From: Kutzneria sp. 744
GTDB taxonomy: Bacteria > Actinomycetota > Actinomycetes > Mycobacteriales > Pseudonocardiaceae
Direction of reading: 5' to 3'
Length of the DNA: 40,157 nucleotides
Assembly: GCF_000568255.1 (NCBI RefSeq)
Contig: NZ_KK037166.1
Location: 7,707,063 to 7,747,219 of the forward strand
The notes beneath the pieces are model-generated. The model had not been told where the DNA came from and made no database searches. It saw only the letters and a list, made by a program, of their open reading frames with translations. Position 1 is the stretch's first letter. Every line of letters begins with the position of its first letter. Both the position numbers and the translations under genes were made by a program. Below, one piece after another: positions 25,434 through 36,821 of the stretch.

Positions 25434-26151
25434 CGGTGACGCTGTGGTGGTCGGCGGGGTAGACGCGTTGGAACACCTGTAAAGCCTGGCGGTACAGGTC
25501 CTTCGCCTCGTCGAACCGCCGCTGGCCCACCAACAGCGACGCCAGCGCCGCGCGGTCGGCCGCCACGATGGGGTGATCGGGGCCCAACGCCCGTTCCCGC
25601 AAGGCGACCGACCGCCGCGCGTGGGGCTCGCCCTCGGCGTGCCGGCCGCGTGAGTGCTCGATGCCGCCCAGGTTGTGCCACACGGCGGCGGCCTCGGGCT
25701 CGCCCGGGCCGATGAGCGCCAGCGCCTCCCGGTACACCCGCTCCGCGTCGTCGTAACGGCCCGCGCACTTGTGCACGATGCCGAGGCCGCACAGCAGGCT
25801 CGCGGTGTCCTCCTCGGCCAGCGCCAGCGCCGACAGGTACAGCCCCTCGGCCTCGTCGAGACGGTCGCGGATGCGCGCCATCACCGCCAGACTGGCCAGC
25901 GCGTGCACCCGCAACCGGCCGTGCGGCGGCATGTCGGTGAGCGCTACCGCTTGCCGCGCATGGTGTTCCGCCTCGTCATGCTGCGAGAGCCGCTCGTGGA
26001 TCGCGCTCAACGCCACGTGGATGTTGGCCGCCTGCGCGGAGCCCGGCTCCGCCTCGGCCAGCGCCCGCCGCGCCGGCTCCAGCGCTGCCACGGCGTCCCC
26101 CGCGTCGAACCTCCGCCGCGCCGTGGCCAGGAGATCGTCCATGGCCGGCAT
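25399..26151 (-). CDS. Tetratricopeptide repeat protein
   Basis: This 250-aa protein consists almost wholly of tetratricopeptide repeats. Recognisable units include AANIHVALSAIHERLSQHDE, GLGIVHKCAGRYDDAERVYR and WHNLGGIEHSRGRHAEGEPH, ending with ASLLVGQRRFDEAKDLYRQA. TPRs mediate protein-protein contacts; the style resembles the C-terminal repeats of actinomycete FxSxx-COOH or NB-ARC regulators, but no effector domain is present. The ATG at 26151 is used (26142 is the other candidate); the upstream extension is Pro/Arg-rich and unsupported. The 3' end overlaps the permease tail. No partner can be named. Confidence 0.8.
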   Translation of the reverse strand: MPAMDDLLATARRRFDAGDAVAALEPARRALAEAEPGSAQAANIHVALSAIHERLSQHDEAEHHARQAVALTDMPPHGRLRVHALASLAVMARIRDRLDEAEGLYLSALALAEEDTASLLCGLGIVHKCAGRYDDAERVYREALALIGPGEPEAAAVWHNLGGIEHSRGRHAEGEPHARRSVALRERALGPDHPIVAADRAALASLLVGQRRFDEAKDLYRQALQVFQRVYPADHHSVTVTARNLAALEH

Positions 26152-26363
26152 GCTCACCGAGACCGCACCCGGGCGGAAGGGGGCAGGCCCCCAGACGCCC
26201 GGGACTTCCTGTTCGCCGACAGTCGCGAATGCCCGATGCTGAGCTGGGACTTTCTGTCCAGTGGAAGTAGCGGAGAGTAGTCCGTGTGTCCGATGCCGGC
26301 GGGGCGGGGGTGAGGAGGCAAGATAGGCGGGCACGTCGCTGAGCCCAGGGGAGGCCGTCACCA

Positions 26364-29300
26364 ATGTCCGACTCGTTCGTGCACCTGCACGTGCACACCG
26401 AGTACTCGATGCTCGACGGAGCCGCCAAGCTCAAGGACATGTTCGCCGAGTGCACTCGGCTGGGCATGCCCGCGGCGGCGATCACCGACCACGGCAACAT
26501 GTACGGGGCCTACGACTTCTTCAGGCAGGCCACCGCCGCCGGGGTGAAGCCGATCGTCGGCATCGAGGCGTACATGGCGCCGGGCTCCCGACATGACAAG
26601 CGGCGCATCACCTGGGGCGAGCCGCACCAGAAGAACGACGACGTGTCGGCCAGCGGCGCCTACACGCACCAGACGATCTGGGCGGCCAGCAACGAGGGCC
26701 TGCACAACCTGATGCGCGCCTCCAGCTACGCCAGCCTCGAAGGCCAGCTGGGCAAGTGGCCGCGGATGGACCGGGAGCTGCTGGCGGCCAACTCCAAGGG
26801 CCTGATGGCCACCACCGGCTGCCCGTCGGGCGAGGTGCAGACCCGGCTGCGGCTGGGCCAGGACAAGGAGGCCCTACAGGCCGCCTCGGACTGGAAGGAC
26901 ATCTACGGCGAGGGCAACTTCTTCGTGGAGCTGATGGACCACGGCATCGAGATCGAGAGCCGGGTCCGCGACGGCCTGGTCAACGTGGCCCGGCAGCTGA
27001 AGCTGCCGTTCGTGGTGACGAACGACTCGCACTACACCTACGACACGGACCGGGACGCCCACGGCGTGCTGCTGTGCGTGCAGACCGGCAAGACCCTCCA
27101 GGACCCGACCCGGTTCAAGTTCGACGGCACCGGCTACTACCTGAAGTCGCCGGAGGAGATGCGGGCGATCGACTCCTCCGACGCCTGGCAGGAGGGGTGC
27201 CGCAACACGCTGTTGGTGGCCGAGAAGGTCGACACCACCGACATGTTCAAGTTCCACAACCTGATGCCGCGGTTCCCGATCCCCGAGGGCATGACCGAGG
27301 ACGAGTACTTCAAGCAGCAGGTGTGGGCCGGCATGGAGCGCCGGTTCCCGGGCGGCATCGACGAGGAGCACCGCAAGCAGGTCGAGTTCGAGATCGGCGT
27401 CATCCTGCAGATGGGCTTCCCGGCCTACTTCCTGGTGGTCGCCGACTTCATCATGTGGGCCAAGAACAACGGCATCCGGGTCGGCCCGGGCCGTGGCTCC
27501 GCGGCCGGCGCGCTGATCGCCTACGCGATGGGCATCACCGACCTCGACCCGCTGGCCCACGGCCTGATCTTCGAGCGCTTCCTCAACCCCGACCGCGTCA
27601 GCCCGCCCGACATCGACATCGACTTCGACGAGCGCCGGCGCGGCGACGTCATCCGGTACGTGACCGAGAAGTGGGGCGAGGACAAGGTCGCCCAGGTGAT
27701 CACCTTCGGCACCATCAAGGCCAAGGCGGCCATCAAGGACTCGGCCCGGGTGCTCTACGGCCAGCCCGGCTACGCGGTGGCCGACCGGATCTCCAAGGCC
27801 TACCCGCCGGCCGTGATGGCCAAGGACATCCCGCTCAACGGCCTGTTCGACCCGCAGCACAAGCGCTACGGCGAGGCCACCGAGATCCGCGCGCTCTACG
27901 AGCAGGACCCGCAGGTCAAGGAGATCATCGACACCGGCCGCGGCCTGGAGGGCCTGATCCGCAACGCCGGCGTGCACGCCTGCGCGGTGATCATGTCCGC
28001 GGAGACGCTGACCGACCACATCCCGGTGTGGAAGCGGCCGCAGGACGGCTCGATCATCACGCAGTTCGACTACCCGACCTGCGAGACGCTCGGCCTGCTG
28101 AAGATGGACTTCCTCGGCCTGCGCAACCTCACGGTCATCGACGACACGATGAAGAACATCACGCTCAACGGCAAGACCCCGCCCGACCTGGACACCCTGG
28201 CGCTGGACGACAAGAAGACCTACGAGCTGCTCGGCCGGGGCGACACGCTGGGCGTGTTCCAGCTGGACGGCGGGCCCATGCGGGACCTGCTGCGCCTGAT
28301 GCGCCCGGACAACTTCGAGGACATCTCCGCGGTCGGCGCGCTCTACCGGCCGGGCCCGATGGGCGCCAAGTCGCACACGAACTACGCGCTGCGCAAGAAC
28401 AAGCAGCAGGAGATCACGCCGATCCACCCGTCGCTGGCGGAGCCGCTCAAGGACATCCTCGGCACGACCTACGGCCTGATCGTGTACCAGGAGCAGGTCA
28501 TGGCCATCGCGCAGAAGCTGGCCGGCTACACGCTGGGACAGGCCGACCTGCTGCGCCGCGCGATGGGCAAGAAGAAGAAGGAGATCCTGGACAAGGAGTA
28601 CGCCGGCTTCGAGAAGGGCATGCTGGACAACGGCTACCCCCAGGACGCCGTCAAGACCCTCTGGGAGATCCTGGTCCCGTTCGCCGACTACGCCTTCAAC
28701 AAGGCCCACTCGGCCGCGTACGGCCTGGTGTCGTACTGGACGGCGTACCTCAAGGCGAACTTCCCGGCCGAGTACATGGCCGGCCTGCTCACCTCGGTCG
28801 GCGACGACAAGGACAAGGCCGCGATCTACCTGGCCGAGTGCCGCAAGATGGGCATCACCGTGCTGCCGCCGGACGTCAACGACTCGATGCGCGAGTTCGC
28901 GCCGGTCGGCGAGAACATCCGGTTCGGCCTCGGCGCCATCCGCAACGTCGGCGCCAACGTGGTCGACTCGATCGTCGCGGCCCGCACCCAGAAGGGCGCG
29001 TTCACCGACTTCTCCGACTACCTGCGCAAGGTGGATGTCAACGCCTGCAACAAGAAGGTCATCGAATCGCTGATCAAGGCCGGCGCGTTCGACTCGCTCG
29101 GCCACCCGCGCAAGGGCCTGCACATGGTCCACATCGACGCGGTCGACGCGATGATGGTCACCAAGAAGGCCGAGGCGGACAACCAGTTCGACCTGTTCGG
29201 CGGCGGGGGCGAGGACGACCTGGCCGGCGGCGTGTTCGACGTGAAGGTGCCCGACGAGCAGTGGGACTCCAAGCACCAGCTGACGCTGGAGCGGGAGATG

Positions 29301-29897
29301 CTGGGCCTGTACGTGTCCGGCCACCCGCTCAACGGCGTGGAGCGGGTGCTGGAGGCCCAGGCCGACACCGCGATCGCGACGATCCTGGAAGGCAACCTGC
29401 CCGACGGCGCGCAGGTCACCGTCGGCGGCATCCTGGCCACGGTGACCAGGCGCATCAACAAGTCCGGCGAGTCCTGGGCGTCCGCGCAGCTGGAGGACCT
29501 GGCCGGCGGCATCGAGGTGCTGTTCTTCCCGAAGACCTACTCGGTGGTCGGGATGAGCGTGGCCGAGGACGCCATCGTGCTGGTCAAGGCCCGCATCGCC
29601 CGGCGCGACGACCGGATCTCGCTGATCGCCAACGACCTGGCCCTGCCGGACCTGGAGATGGCGGCCAGCGGCATGCCGATCAAGCTGACCATGCACGCCG
29701 CCAAGTGCACGCGGCCGCTGGTGGCCCAGCTCAAGGACGTGCTCAAGTCGCACCCCGGCTCGACCGAGGTGCATCTGAACCTGATGAACGGCCGGCGCGG
29801 CACCATGCTGCGGCTGGACGACGGGCTGCGGGTGGATCCCTCACCGTCACTGATGGGCGACCTCAAGGCCCTGTTGGGACCGGGTTGCCTGGGCTGA
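26364..29897 (+). CDS. dnaE: DNA polymerase III alpha subunit
   Basis: DnaE (DnaE1) is the replicative polymerase. The 1177-aa protein has an N-terminal PHP domain ([26 protein letters not shown]), which in actinobacteria carries the 3'-5' proofreading activity. The palm follows with [17 protein letters not shown] and the catalytic aspartates in [15 protein letters not shown]. The fingers contain YRPGPMG and [17 protein letters not shown], then come a helix-hairpin-helix region and a C-terminal OB fold ([18 protein letters not shown]). The full length is normal for the family and no defect is seen. The ATG at 26364 follows a GGGGAGG ribosome binding site. It is the housekeeping copy, in the mycobacterial order lspA-rluD-dnaE. 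Confidence 0.97.
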   Translation: MSDSFVHLHVHTEYSMLDGAAKLKDMFAECTRLGMPAAAITDHGNMYGAYDFFRQATAAGVKPIVGIEAYMAPGSRHDKRRITWGEPHQKNDDVSASGAYTHQTIWAASNEGLHNLMRASSYASLEGQLGKWPRMDRELLAANSKGLMATTGCPSGEVQTRLRLGQDKEALQAASDWKDIYGEGNFFVELMDHGIEIESRVRDGLVNVARQLKLPFVVTNDSHYTYDTDRDAHGVLLCVQTGKTLQDPTRFKFDGTGYYLKSPEEMRAIDSSDAWQEGCRNTLLVAEKVDTTDMFKFHNLMPRFPIPEGMTEDEYFKQQVWAGMERRFPGGIDEEHRKQVEFEIGVILQMGFPAYFLVVADFIMWAKNNGIRVGPGRGSAAGALIAYAMGITDLDPLAHGLIFERFLNPDRVSPPDIDIDFDERRRGDVIRYVTEKWGEDKVAQVITFGTIKAKAAIKDSARVLYGQPGYAVADRISKAYPPAVMAKDIPLNGLFDPQHKRYGEATEIRALYEQDPQVKEIIDTGRGLEGLIRNAGVHACAVIMSAETLTDHIPVWKRPQDGSIITQFDYPTCETLGLLKMDFLGLRNLTVIDDTMKNITLNGKTPPDLDTLALDDKKTYELLGRGDTLGVFQLDGGPMRDLLRLMRPDNFEDISAVGALYRPGPMGAKSHTNYALRKNKQQEITPIHPSLAEPLKDILGTTYGLIVYQEQVMAIAQKLAGYTLGQADLLRRAMGKKKKEILDKEYAGFEKGMLDNGYPQDAVKTLWEILVPFADYAFNKAHSAAYGLVSYWTAYLKANFPAEYMAGLLTSVGDDKDKAAIYLAECRKMGITVLPPDVNDSMREFAPVGENIRFGLGAIRNVGANVVDSIVAARTQKGAFTDFSDYLRKVDVNACNKKVIESLIKAGAFDSLGHPRKGLHMVHIDAVDAMMVTKKAEADNQFDLFGGGGEDDLAGGVFDVKVPDEQWDSKHQLTLEREMLGLYVSGHPLNGVERVLEAQADTAIATILEGNLPDGAQVTVGGILATVTRRINKSGESWASAQLEDLAGGIEVLFFPKTYSVVGMSVAEDAIVLVKARIARRDDRISLIANDLALPDLEMAASGMPIKLTMHAAKCTRPLVAQLKDVLKSHPGSTEVHLNLMNGRRGTMLRLDDGLRVDPSPSLMGDLKALLGPGCLG

Positions 29898-29986
29898 AAC
29901 GGCTGTGAGCCCGGGCACATTCATCGATAATGGGTGCGCCCGGGGGTGCACGTGGGCACACTGTTGTAAACGGGGTTAACCTATCG

Positions 29987-30000
29987 TTGGTGAACACCAA
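29987..30000. promoter_or_regulatory. Small palindrome upstream of the P450 gene
   Basis: TTGGTG-aa-CACCAA is a perfect 6-bp inverted repeat 28 nt before the P450 ATG. It lies in an AT-richer stretch with GTTAAC (29975-29980), where the promoter probably is. It is a possible operator. Confidence 0.4.
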
Positions 30001-30027
30001 TTACGTGGCATGGTTAGGGGAAGGCCC

Positions 30028-31238
<1,211 letters not shown>

Positions 31239-31242
<4 letters not shown>

Positions 31243-31319
31243 CCGAGCTTGCGAGGGCACCATTGAGCACAGGGACCTGGGTCGCAGACCCGCCGAGCGC
31301 CAGCGATGTGGGTCTGTGA
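31239..31319 (+). CDS. 26-codon ORF carried by an 81-bp repeat, copy 1
   Basis: The GTG at 31239 overlaps the P450 stop (GTGA) and the frame closes with TGA at 31317-31319. The peptide begins VTELARAPL and contains [13 protein letters not shown], ending DVGL. A second copy at 35734-35814 has the same length and frame with only about six base differences, and in it the stop overlaps the bioB start. Both ends of the unit carry GTGACC. The peptide is not known to me. It may be a coupling leader peptide, or the ORF may be incidental to a mobile repeat. Confidence 0.5.
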
Positions 31320-31329
31320 CCATCGGGGC

Positions 31330-32859
31330 ATGCCAGCACGCGTAGTCCTAGCCGGAAGCACTCGCCCGGCGGCCCACGGCTTCACCCCGGCCGGCACGCT
31401 CGACCCGTCGACCGAAGTCACCGCCACGGTGGTGCTTCGGCGGCGGGCCGCGCTGCCGGCCGGTCTCGTGTCCGGGCCCTCCGTGATCGGCCGTCAGGAG
31501 CTGGCCGACCGCTACGGGGCCGATCCCGCCGACGTGCTCCGGGTCCGGACCGTCCTGAGTGGACTCGGCGTCTCCGTGGTGGCCGAGGACCCGGCGTCGC
31601 GGCGCCTGTCCGTCCGAGGTGATCTGGCCGCCCTGCACCGGGCGTTCGGCGTGTCGTTGGAGGCCGTGTCCCTCGGGGACACCCGGATGCGGCATCGGGT
31701 CGGGGCGTTGGAGGTGCCGGCCGAGCTGGACGGTGTCGTGCAGGCCGTGCTGGGCTTGGACGACCGGCCTCAGGCCCGCCGACCGGCTGCCGATGCGGCG
31801 GAGTCCAAAGTGGGCTACACCCCGCCCGCGCTGGGCAGGATCTACTCCTTTCCGCCGGCGGTCGACGGGGTGGCGTCGACTGTCGCCGTGATCGAGCTCG
31901 GTGGCGGCTACACCGATGCCGAGCTGGCGACGTACTTCCAAGGGCTCGCTGTGGGCCCGGTGGCCGTCCGGGCGGTGAGCGTGGATGGGGGTGCCAACAC
32001 GCCCAACTCCGGCGTGGATGACGAGGTGCTGCTGGATATCGAGGTGATCGGCGGGCTGGCGCCGGAGGTGCAGCAGCTCGTCTACTTCGCCCCGAACACC
32101 GATCAGGGCTTTGTGGACGCGGTCAGCACGGCGGTGCACGCCTCGCCGACACCGGCGGCGGTGAGCATCAGCTGGGGCGCGGCCGAGGAGCTGTGGACCG
32201 AGCAGACCCGCACGGCCCTGGACGACGCCTTCGCCGATGCCGCGGCCCTCGGCGTCACCGTCGTCGCTTCCAGCGGCGACTGGGGCGCCGCCGACGAGCA
32301 GACCGACGGCAAGCAGCACGTCGACTTTCCGGCATCGAGCCCGCATGTGTTGGCCTGTGGTGGAACCTCCCTCCGCGCCGATCCCGCGACCGGCGTCATC
32401 GGCAGTGAGACGGTGTGGAACAACGGCGTCGGCGACCACGCCACCGGCGGCGGGGTCAGCGCCTTCTTCCCCCGTCCCGACTACCAATCTGCTTGCGGCG
32501 TCCCGGATTCCGGCCGTGGCGTGCCCGACGTCGCCGCCGTCGCCGACCCCAACACCGGCTACATGGTCCTGGTGCACGGCAAGAGCTACCCCGCCGGCGG
32601 CACCAGCGCCGTCGCCCCGCTCTGGTCCGCCCTCGTCGCCCGCCTCGTCCAGCACCTCGGCCGGCCCCTCGGGTTGCTGCAACCCTTGCTGTACAAGGAT
32701 TCCCAGCCCGGTGTGCTCACCTCCGGCTTCCGGGACGTCACCGCCGGCGACAACCAGGGCTACCCGGCCTCTCCGGGCTGGGATCCGTGCACCGGCCTCG
32801 GTTCCCCCGACGGCAACGCCTTGCTGGCGGTGCTGCGCCAGCGGCTCACCGGACAGTGA
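31330..32859 (+). CDS. S53 (sedolisin/kumamolisin) serine-carboxyl peptidase
   Basis: This is a 509-aa S53 family endopeptidase, active at acidic pH in known members. An N-terminal pro-domain (about 1-155, with VIGRQELADRYGADP and LGLDDRPQARR at its end) is followed by the catalytic domain. The Glu and Asp of the triad are in VDDEVLLDIEVIG, the oxyanion Asp in VVASSGDWGA, the nucleophile Ser in GGTSAVAPLWSA, and the calcium site in FRDVTAGDN and GYPASPGWDPCTGLGSPDG. No signal peptide is visible, so export is uncertain. The ATG at 31330 is preferred; 31306 is possible but lies inside the 81-bp repeat. Its stop shares one base with the next gene's start (TGATG). Confidence 0.93.
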   Translation: MPARVVLAGSTRPAAHGFTPAGTLDPSTEVTATVVLRRRAALPAGLVSGPSVIGRQELADRYGADPADVLRVRTVLSGLGVSVVAEDPASRRLSVRGDLAALHRAFGVSLEAVSLGDTRMRHRVGALEVPAELDGVVQAVLGLDDRPQARRPAADAAESKVGYTPPALGRIYSFPPAVDGVASTVAVIELGGGYTDAELATYFQGLAVGPVAVRAVSVDGGANTPNSGVDDEVLLDIEVIGGLAPEVQQLVYFAPNTDQGFVDAVSTAVHASPTPAAVSISWGAAEELWTEQTRTALDDAFADAAALGVTVVASSGDWGAADEQTDGKQHVDFPASSPHVLACGGTSLRADPATGVIGSETVWNNGVGDHATGGGVSAFFPRPDYQSACGVPDSGRGVPDVAAVADPNTGYMVLVHGKSYPAGGTSAVAPLWSALVARLVQHLGRPLGLLQPLLYKDSQPGVLTSGFRDVTAGDNQGYPASPGWDPCTGLGSPDGNALLAVLRQRLTGQ

Positions 32860-33467
32860 TGAGGACCGGCCGGCTGGCCGTCACCGAGCAACTGGACGCC
32901 CTCCGCGCGGCGCTGAACCGCAACGAACTGTTGGTGGAGGTGCTGAACCGCGCCACGGAGTTCGACCTTCCCGGCTGGTATCTGACCGGTGGGTGCCTGT
33001 TCCAGACCGTGTGGAACGTGGTCACCGGTCGGCCGCCGGCCGATGGGATCAAGGACTACGACCTGTTCTACTTCGACGACTCGGACCTCAGCCGTGAAGC
33101 CGAGAACGCGGTTGTCGAGGCCGGTGCCCAACTGTTCGGCGACCTGCCGGCTGTGGTGGAGATCTGCAACGAAGCGCGGGTCCACCTGTGGTATCAGGAC
33201 AGCTTCGCTGTGTCGTGTGAACCCCATTCGTCGACCGAGGCGGCCATCGACTCGTTCGCGGCGACGACCTGTTGTCTGGGCGTTCGCCGGACCGGGGCCG
33301 GTGACTGGCGTATCTATGCGCCTCACGGGCTCGCCGACGTGTTCAACCTCGTTGTGCGGCCCAATCCGGTGCTGGCACCGCGCCACGTCTATGAGACGAA
33401 GACCCGGCGCTGGCGCGAGAAGTGGCCGGAGCTGGCGGTGTTGCCCTGGCCCGACGAGGACCGCTAG
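32859..33467 (+). CDS. Nucleotidyltransferase family protein (NTP_transf_6 / DUF925-like)
   Basis: This 202-aa protein resembles the small nucleotidyltransferases of the DUF925 type: GWYLTGGCLFQTVWN provides the Gly-rich start, IKDYDLFYFDDSDLS the acidic D-x-D metal site, and YAPHGLADVFNLVVRPNP the characteristic C-terminal part. The target that is nucleotidylated is unknown. Its ATG overlaps the stop of the S53 peptidase gene (TGATG), so it is the last gene of the P450-sORF-peptidase run. The 162-nt gap after it carries only a small hairpin and the bioA promoter. Confidence 0.85.
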   Translation: MRTGRLAVTEQLDALRAALNRNELLVEVLNRATEFDLPGWYLTGGCLFQTVWNVVTGRPPADGIKDYDLFYFDDSDLSREAENAVVEAGAQLFGDLPAVVEICNEARVHLWYQDSFAVSCEPHSSTEAAIDSFAATTCCLGVRRTGAGDWRIYAPHGLADVFNLVVRPNPVLAPRHVYETKTRRWREKWPELAVLPWPDEDR

Positions 33468-33543
33468 TTGAACCGCACCTCCGGGTGATGGCGATGGCGC
33501 GGTCGGGGTGGAGGACGACCTTTGTTGTCCTGGCGGCGTAACC

Positions 33544-33562
33544 GGTGGGGTGTCGTCCCACC
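33544..33562 (+). terminator. Hairpin between the nucleotidyltransferase gene and bioA
   Basis: GGTGGG (33544-33549) and CCCACC (33557-33562) form a 6-bp stem with a 7-nt loop about 77 nt after the stop. It is a weak terminator candidate. Confidence 0.35.
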
Positions 33563-33615
33563 GCACGTCGCCGGCAGTGGTGTTCGCGTATGAGACCGGA
33601 CTGGTCCGCCCGGGT

Positions 33616-33621
33616 TAGGGT
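33616..33621 (+). promoter_or_regulatory. -10 box, leaderless start of bioA
   Basis: TAGGGT ends 8 nt before the GTG at 33630. No Shine-Dalgarno is present between them. Confidence 0.55.
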
Positions 33622-33629
33622 GCTCGCTC

Positions 33630-34895
33630 GTGACTCCCGACGAGCTCAGCGCCCTCGACCGCGCCCACGTCTGGCACCCGTACGCGCCCATGCCGGGCCG
33701 GATCGATCCGCTGGTGGTCACCGGGGCCGAGGGGGTGCGGCTGCGGCTGGCCGACGGGCGGGAGCTGGTCGACGGCATGGCCTCCTGGTGGTCGGCGATC
33801 CACGGCTACCGGCACCCTGTGCTGGACGCGGCCGTGACGGAGCAGCTGGGCCGGATGAGCCACGTGATGTTCGGCGGCCTCACCCACGAGCCGGCGGTCC
33901 GCCTGGCCACGAAGCTGGTGGAGATCACGCCGGAGCCGTTGCAGCACGTGTTCCTGGCCGACTCGGGCTCCGTGTCGGTGGAGGTCGCGATCAAGATGTG
34001 CCTGCAGTACTGGCGGTCGCTCGGGAAGCCGGGCAAGCGACGGCTGCTGACGTGGCGACGCGGGTATCACGGCGACACCTTCCACCCGATGAGCGTCTGC
34101 GACCCCGAGGGCGGCATGCACTCGCTGTGGGCCGGGGTCCTGCCGGAGCAGGTCTTCGCCGACGCCCCGCCGGCCGAGTTCGAGCACGACTACGTGCAGC
34201 ACCTCGTGGACCTGGTCGAACAGCACGCCGACGAGCTCGCGGCGATCGTCGTCGAGCCGGTCGTGCAGAACGCCGGCGGCATGCGTTTCCACGACCCCCG
34301 CTACCTGCACGTGCTGCGGGAGGTCAGCCTGGCCAACGACGTGCTGCTGGTGTTCGACGAGATCGCCACCGGCTTCGGCCGCACGGGCGAGCTGTTCGCC
34401 GCCGACCACGCGGGTATCAGCCCGGACGTCATGTGCGTCGGCAAGGCCATGACCGGCGGATACATGACCATGTCGGCCGCGCTGTGCACGTCCCGCGTGG
34501 CCGACGGCATCTCCAGGGGCGAGGTCCCGGTGCTGGCCCACGGGCCGACGTACATGGGCAACCCGCTGTCCTCGGCCGTGGCCAACGCGTCCATCGACCT
34601 GCTGCTGGGGCAGGACTGGCGGGCGGAGATCAAGCGCATCGAGACCGGCCTGCACGCCCTGGACGCCGCGCGGCAGGTCCCGGGCGTGCTGGACGTGCGG
34701 ATCCTCGGCGCGATCGGGGCCGTTCAGCTCGACCACCCGGTCGACATGGCCGCCGCGCAGCGGGTCGCCGTCGATCACGGAGTGTGGCTGCGGCCGTTCA
34801 ACGACCTCATCTACACCATGCCGCCGTACGTGATTTCCGACGAGGACCTGTCTCAGGTCTGCAACGCGATAGTCGCGGCCGCGACGGTCGGCTGA
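33630..34895 (+). CDS. bioA: Adenosylmethionine--8-amino-7-oxononanoate aminotransferase
   Basis: BioA transfers an amino group from SAM to KAPA to give DAPA, the antepenultimate step of biotin synthesis. It is 421 aa, a class III (fold-type I) PLP enzyme. HVWHPYAPM near residue 15 and [17 protein letters not shown] are BioA hallmarks and separate it from other class III aminotransferases. [26 protein letters not shown] and the Schiff-base lysine in [11 protein letters not shown] follow. The GTG at 33630 is likely leaderless. bioD follows after 35 nt with its own -10 box. bioF, often between bioA and bioD in actinobacteria, is not here. Confidence 0.96.
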   Translation: MTPDELSALDRAHVWHPYAPMPGRIDPLVVTGAEGVRLRLADGRELVDGMASWWSAIHGYRHPVLDAAVTEQLGRMSHVMFGGLTHEPAVRLATKLVEITPEPLQHVFLADSGSVSVEVAIKMCLQYWRSLGKPGKRRLLTWRRGYHGDTFHPMSVCDPEGGMHSLWAGVLPEQVFADAPPAEFEHDYVQHLVDLVEQHADELAAIVVEPVVQNAGGMRFHDPRYLHVLREVSLANDVLLVFDEIATGFGRTGELFAADHAGISPDVMCVGKAMTGGYMTMSAALCTSRVADGISRGEVPVLAHGPTYMGNPLSSAVANASIDLLLGQDWRAEIKRIETGLHALDAARQVPGVLDVRILGAIGAVQLDHPVDMAAAQRVAVDHGVWLRPFNDLIYTMPPYVISDEDLSQVCNAIVAAATVG

Positions 34896-34916
34896 GAGCG
34901 GGGCGGAGCGAACCAC

Positions 34917-34922
34917 TAACCT
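34917..34922 (+). promoter_or_regulatory. -10 box, leaderless start of bioD
   Basis: TAACCT ends 8 nt before the GTG at 34931. The spacing equals that at bioA, and no Shine-Dalgarno is visible. Confidence 0.5.
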
Positions 34923-34930
34923 GATGGGTC

Positions 34931-35647
34931 GTGAACATCCTCGTGATCACCGGCACCGGCACCGGTGTCGGCAAGACCATGGTCACCGCGGCCTGCGCGG
35001 CCCTCGCGGTGGACAACGGCCAGCGGGTCGCCGTGGTCAAGCCCGCGCAGACGGGCGTCGGCCCGCAGGAGCCGGGTGACCTGGACGAGGTCGCGAGGTT
35101 CGCCGGCAAGATCACGACGCGTGAGCTGCGCCGCTTCCCGGAACCGCTGGCCCCGGACACCGCCGCCGCCCGCGCCGGCATGCCACAGGTGCACCCCGGC
35201 GAGATCGCCTCCGTGGTCGCCGAGCTGGCCGCCGAGCACGACCTGGTGCTGGTCGAGGGCGCGGGCGGGCTGCTCGTCCGGTTCGACGACGAGGGCGCGA
35301 CCCTGGCCGACGTGGCCTGGGCGCTCAACGCGCTGGTCCTGATCGTCTCCCAGGCCGGCCTGGGCACGCTCAACCACACCGCCCTGACGGCCGAGGTGCT
35401 GCTCAAGCGGGGCATCGAGTGCGCGGGCGTGGTGATCGGCAGCTGGCCGTCCGAGCCGGACCTGGCGTCGCGCTGCAACCTCGTCGACCTACCAGAGGCG
35501 GCCGGTGGTCCGCTGCTCGGCGCGCTGCCCGAGGGCGCAGGACTGTTGGACCCCTCAGACTTTCTTGAGGTCGCTCGGGCCGCCATGTCACCGTGGCTCG
35601 GCGGCACGTTCGACCCGGACGTGTTCGCCGAGCAGTTCACCGCGTGA
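34931..35647 (+). CDS. bioD: Dethiobiotin synthetase
   Basis: BioD closes the ureido ring of DAPA with CO2 and ATP to make dethiobiotin. The 238-aa protein has the P-loop GTGTGVGKT at residues 8-16, VVKPAQTGV (substrate lysine region), LVEGAGGLLVR and the SQAGLGTLNHTALTAEVL segment, all diagnostic. The length is normal. It lies 35 nt downstream of bioA with its own leaderless-type promoter and upstream of the 81-bp repeat and bioB. No defect is seen. Confidence 0.96.
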   Translation: MNILVITGTGTGVGKTMVTAACAALAVDNGQRVAVVKPAQTGVGPQEPGDLDEVARFAGKITTRELRRFPEPLAPDTAAARAGMPQVHPGEIASVVAELAAEHDLVLVEGAGGLLVRFDDEGATLADVAWALNALVLIVSQAGLGTLNHTALTAEVLLKRGIECAGVVIGSWPSEPDLASRCNLVDLPEAAGGPLLGALPEGAGLLDPSDFLEVARAAMSPWLGGTFDPDVFAEQFTA

Positions 35648-35733
35648 GACTCGTAACACGATGTAGCCCGATGTGACGAGGTCGCGTGAGGCAGACTGCT
35701 GGCCAGCGTCACCCCGAGCAAGGAGAGTTGCCA

Positions 35734-35814
35734 GTGACCGAGCCTGCGAGGGCACCATCCAGCACAGGGACCTGGGTCGCAGACCCGCCGAGCGCTAGCG
35801 AGGTGGGCCTGTGA
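35734..35814 (+). CDS. 26-codon ORF carried by an 81-bp repeat, copy 2, upstream of bioB
   Basis: The GTG at 35734 has a good ribosome binding site (AAGGAGA, 35720-35726, 7 nt away) and the frame ends at TGA 35812-35814, overlapping the bioB GTG (35811). The peptide begins VTEPARAPS, contains [13 protein letters not shown] and ends EVGL. It has the same length as copy 1 at 31239-31319. The ribosome binding site serves this ORF, not bioB, so bioB would be translated by coupling. Removing the 77-78 nt between the two GTGACC sequences would put the same ribosome binding site directly in front of bioB. Confidence 0.55.
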   Translation: MTEPARAPSSTGTWVADPPSASEVGL

Positions 35815-36821
35815 CCGCCGTCGACACCGACATCCTCGCCGTCGCCCGTGAGCAGGTGCTAGAGCGTGGCGAAGGACTGGGCCAGGAGCAGCTGCTGGCA
35901 GTGCTGCTGCTCGGCGACGACCGGCTGGAGGAGCTGCTCCAGCTGGCCCACGAGGTGCGGATGCGCTGGTGCGGGCCGGAGGTCGAGGTCGAGGGCATCG
36001 TCAGCCTGAAGACCGGCGGCTGCCCCGAGGACTGCCACTTCTGCTCCCAGTCCGGCCGCTTCCCGTCGCCGGTGCGCTCGGCCTGGCTGGACGTCCCCGG
36101 CCTGGTGCGCAGCGCCCGTGAGACCCGCGACACCGGGGCCACCGAGTTCTGCATCGTGGCCGCCGTGCGCGGGCCGGACGCCCGGCTGCTCTCGCAGGTA
36201 CGCGAGGGGATCAAGGCCATCCGCGAGGACGGCAACGACATCCAGATCGCCTGCTCGCTGGGCATGCTCACGCAGGAGCAGGTGGACGAGCTCGTCGCGA
36301 TGGGCGTGCACCGCTACAACCACAACCTGGAGACCGCCCGCTCGCACTTCCCGAACGTGGTCACCACGCACACGTGGGAAGAGCGCTGGGAGACCCTGCG
36401 CATGATCCGCGCGGCGGGCATGGAGGTCTGCTGCGGCGGCATCATCGGCATGGGCGAGAGCGTCGAGCAGCGGGCCGAGTTCGCGGCCCAGCTGGCCGAG
36501 CTGGGGCCGGACGAGTGCACGATGAACTTCCTCATCCCGCAGCCGGGCACCCCGTACGAGCAGTACGAGATCGTCGAGGGCCGAGACGCGCTGCGCACCG
36601 TCGCCGCGTTCCGGCTGGCCATGCCGCGGCCGCTGCTGCGCTTCTCCGGCGGCCGTGAGCTGACGTTCGGCGACCTGGGCACCAAGCAGGGCATGCTGGG
36701 CGGCATCAACGCCATCATCGTCGGCAACTACCTGACCAACCTCGGCCGCCCGGCGGCCCAGGACCTGGAGATGCTGGACGACCTGAAGATGCCGGTCAAG
36801 GCGCTGAACCAGTCGCTATGA
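35811..36821 (+). CDS. bioB: Biotin synthase
   Basis: BioB is the radical-SAM enzyme that inserts sulfur into dethiobiotin to make biotin. The 336-aa protein has the radical-SAM cluster motif C71-x3-C75-x2-C78 in [13 protein letters not shown], then [23 protein letters not shown] and [11 protein letters not shown]. The C-terminal TLRFSGGRE-like segment ([13 protein letters not shown]) provides the Arg of the auxiliary cluster site. The GTG at 35811 overlaps the stop of the 26-codon ORF and has no ribosome binding site of its own. Its stop overlaps the bsaP start (ATGA), matching the mycobacterial bioB-bsaP pair. Confidence 0.97.
   Translation: MTAVDTDILAVAREQVLERGEGLGQEQLLAVLLLGDDRLEELLQLAHEVRMRWCGPEVEVEGIVSLKTGGCPEDCHFCSQSGRFPSPVRSAWLDVPGLVRSARETRDTGATEFCIVAAVRGPDARLLSQVREGIKAIREDGNDIQIACSLGMLTQEQVDELVAMGVHRYNHNLETARSHFPNVVTTHTWEERWETLRMIRAAGMEVCCGGIIGMGESVEQRAEFAAQLAELGPDECTMNFLIPQPGTPYEQYEIVEGRDALRTVAAFRLAMPRPLLRFSGGRELTFGDLGTKQGMLGGINAIIVGNYLTNLGRPAAQDLEMLDDLKMPVKALNQSL

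Noticed and set aside
26874-29774. 966-codon minus-strand ORF opposite dnaE
   Set aside because: It is an antisense shadow with no recognisable domain.
26756-29908. 1050-codon plus-strand ORF overlapping dnaE in another frame
   Set aside because: The Arg/Pro/Gly-rich composition and lack of motifs show it is a frame shadow of dnaE.
33464-33566. Minus-strand ORF remnant between the nucleotidyltransferase gene and bioA
   Set aside because: It is Pro/Arg-rich without motif, start signal or family similarity; it could be a decayed gene but cannot be supported.
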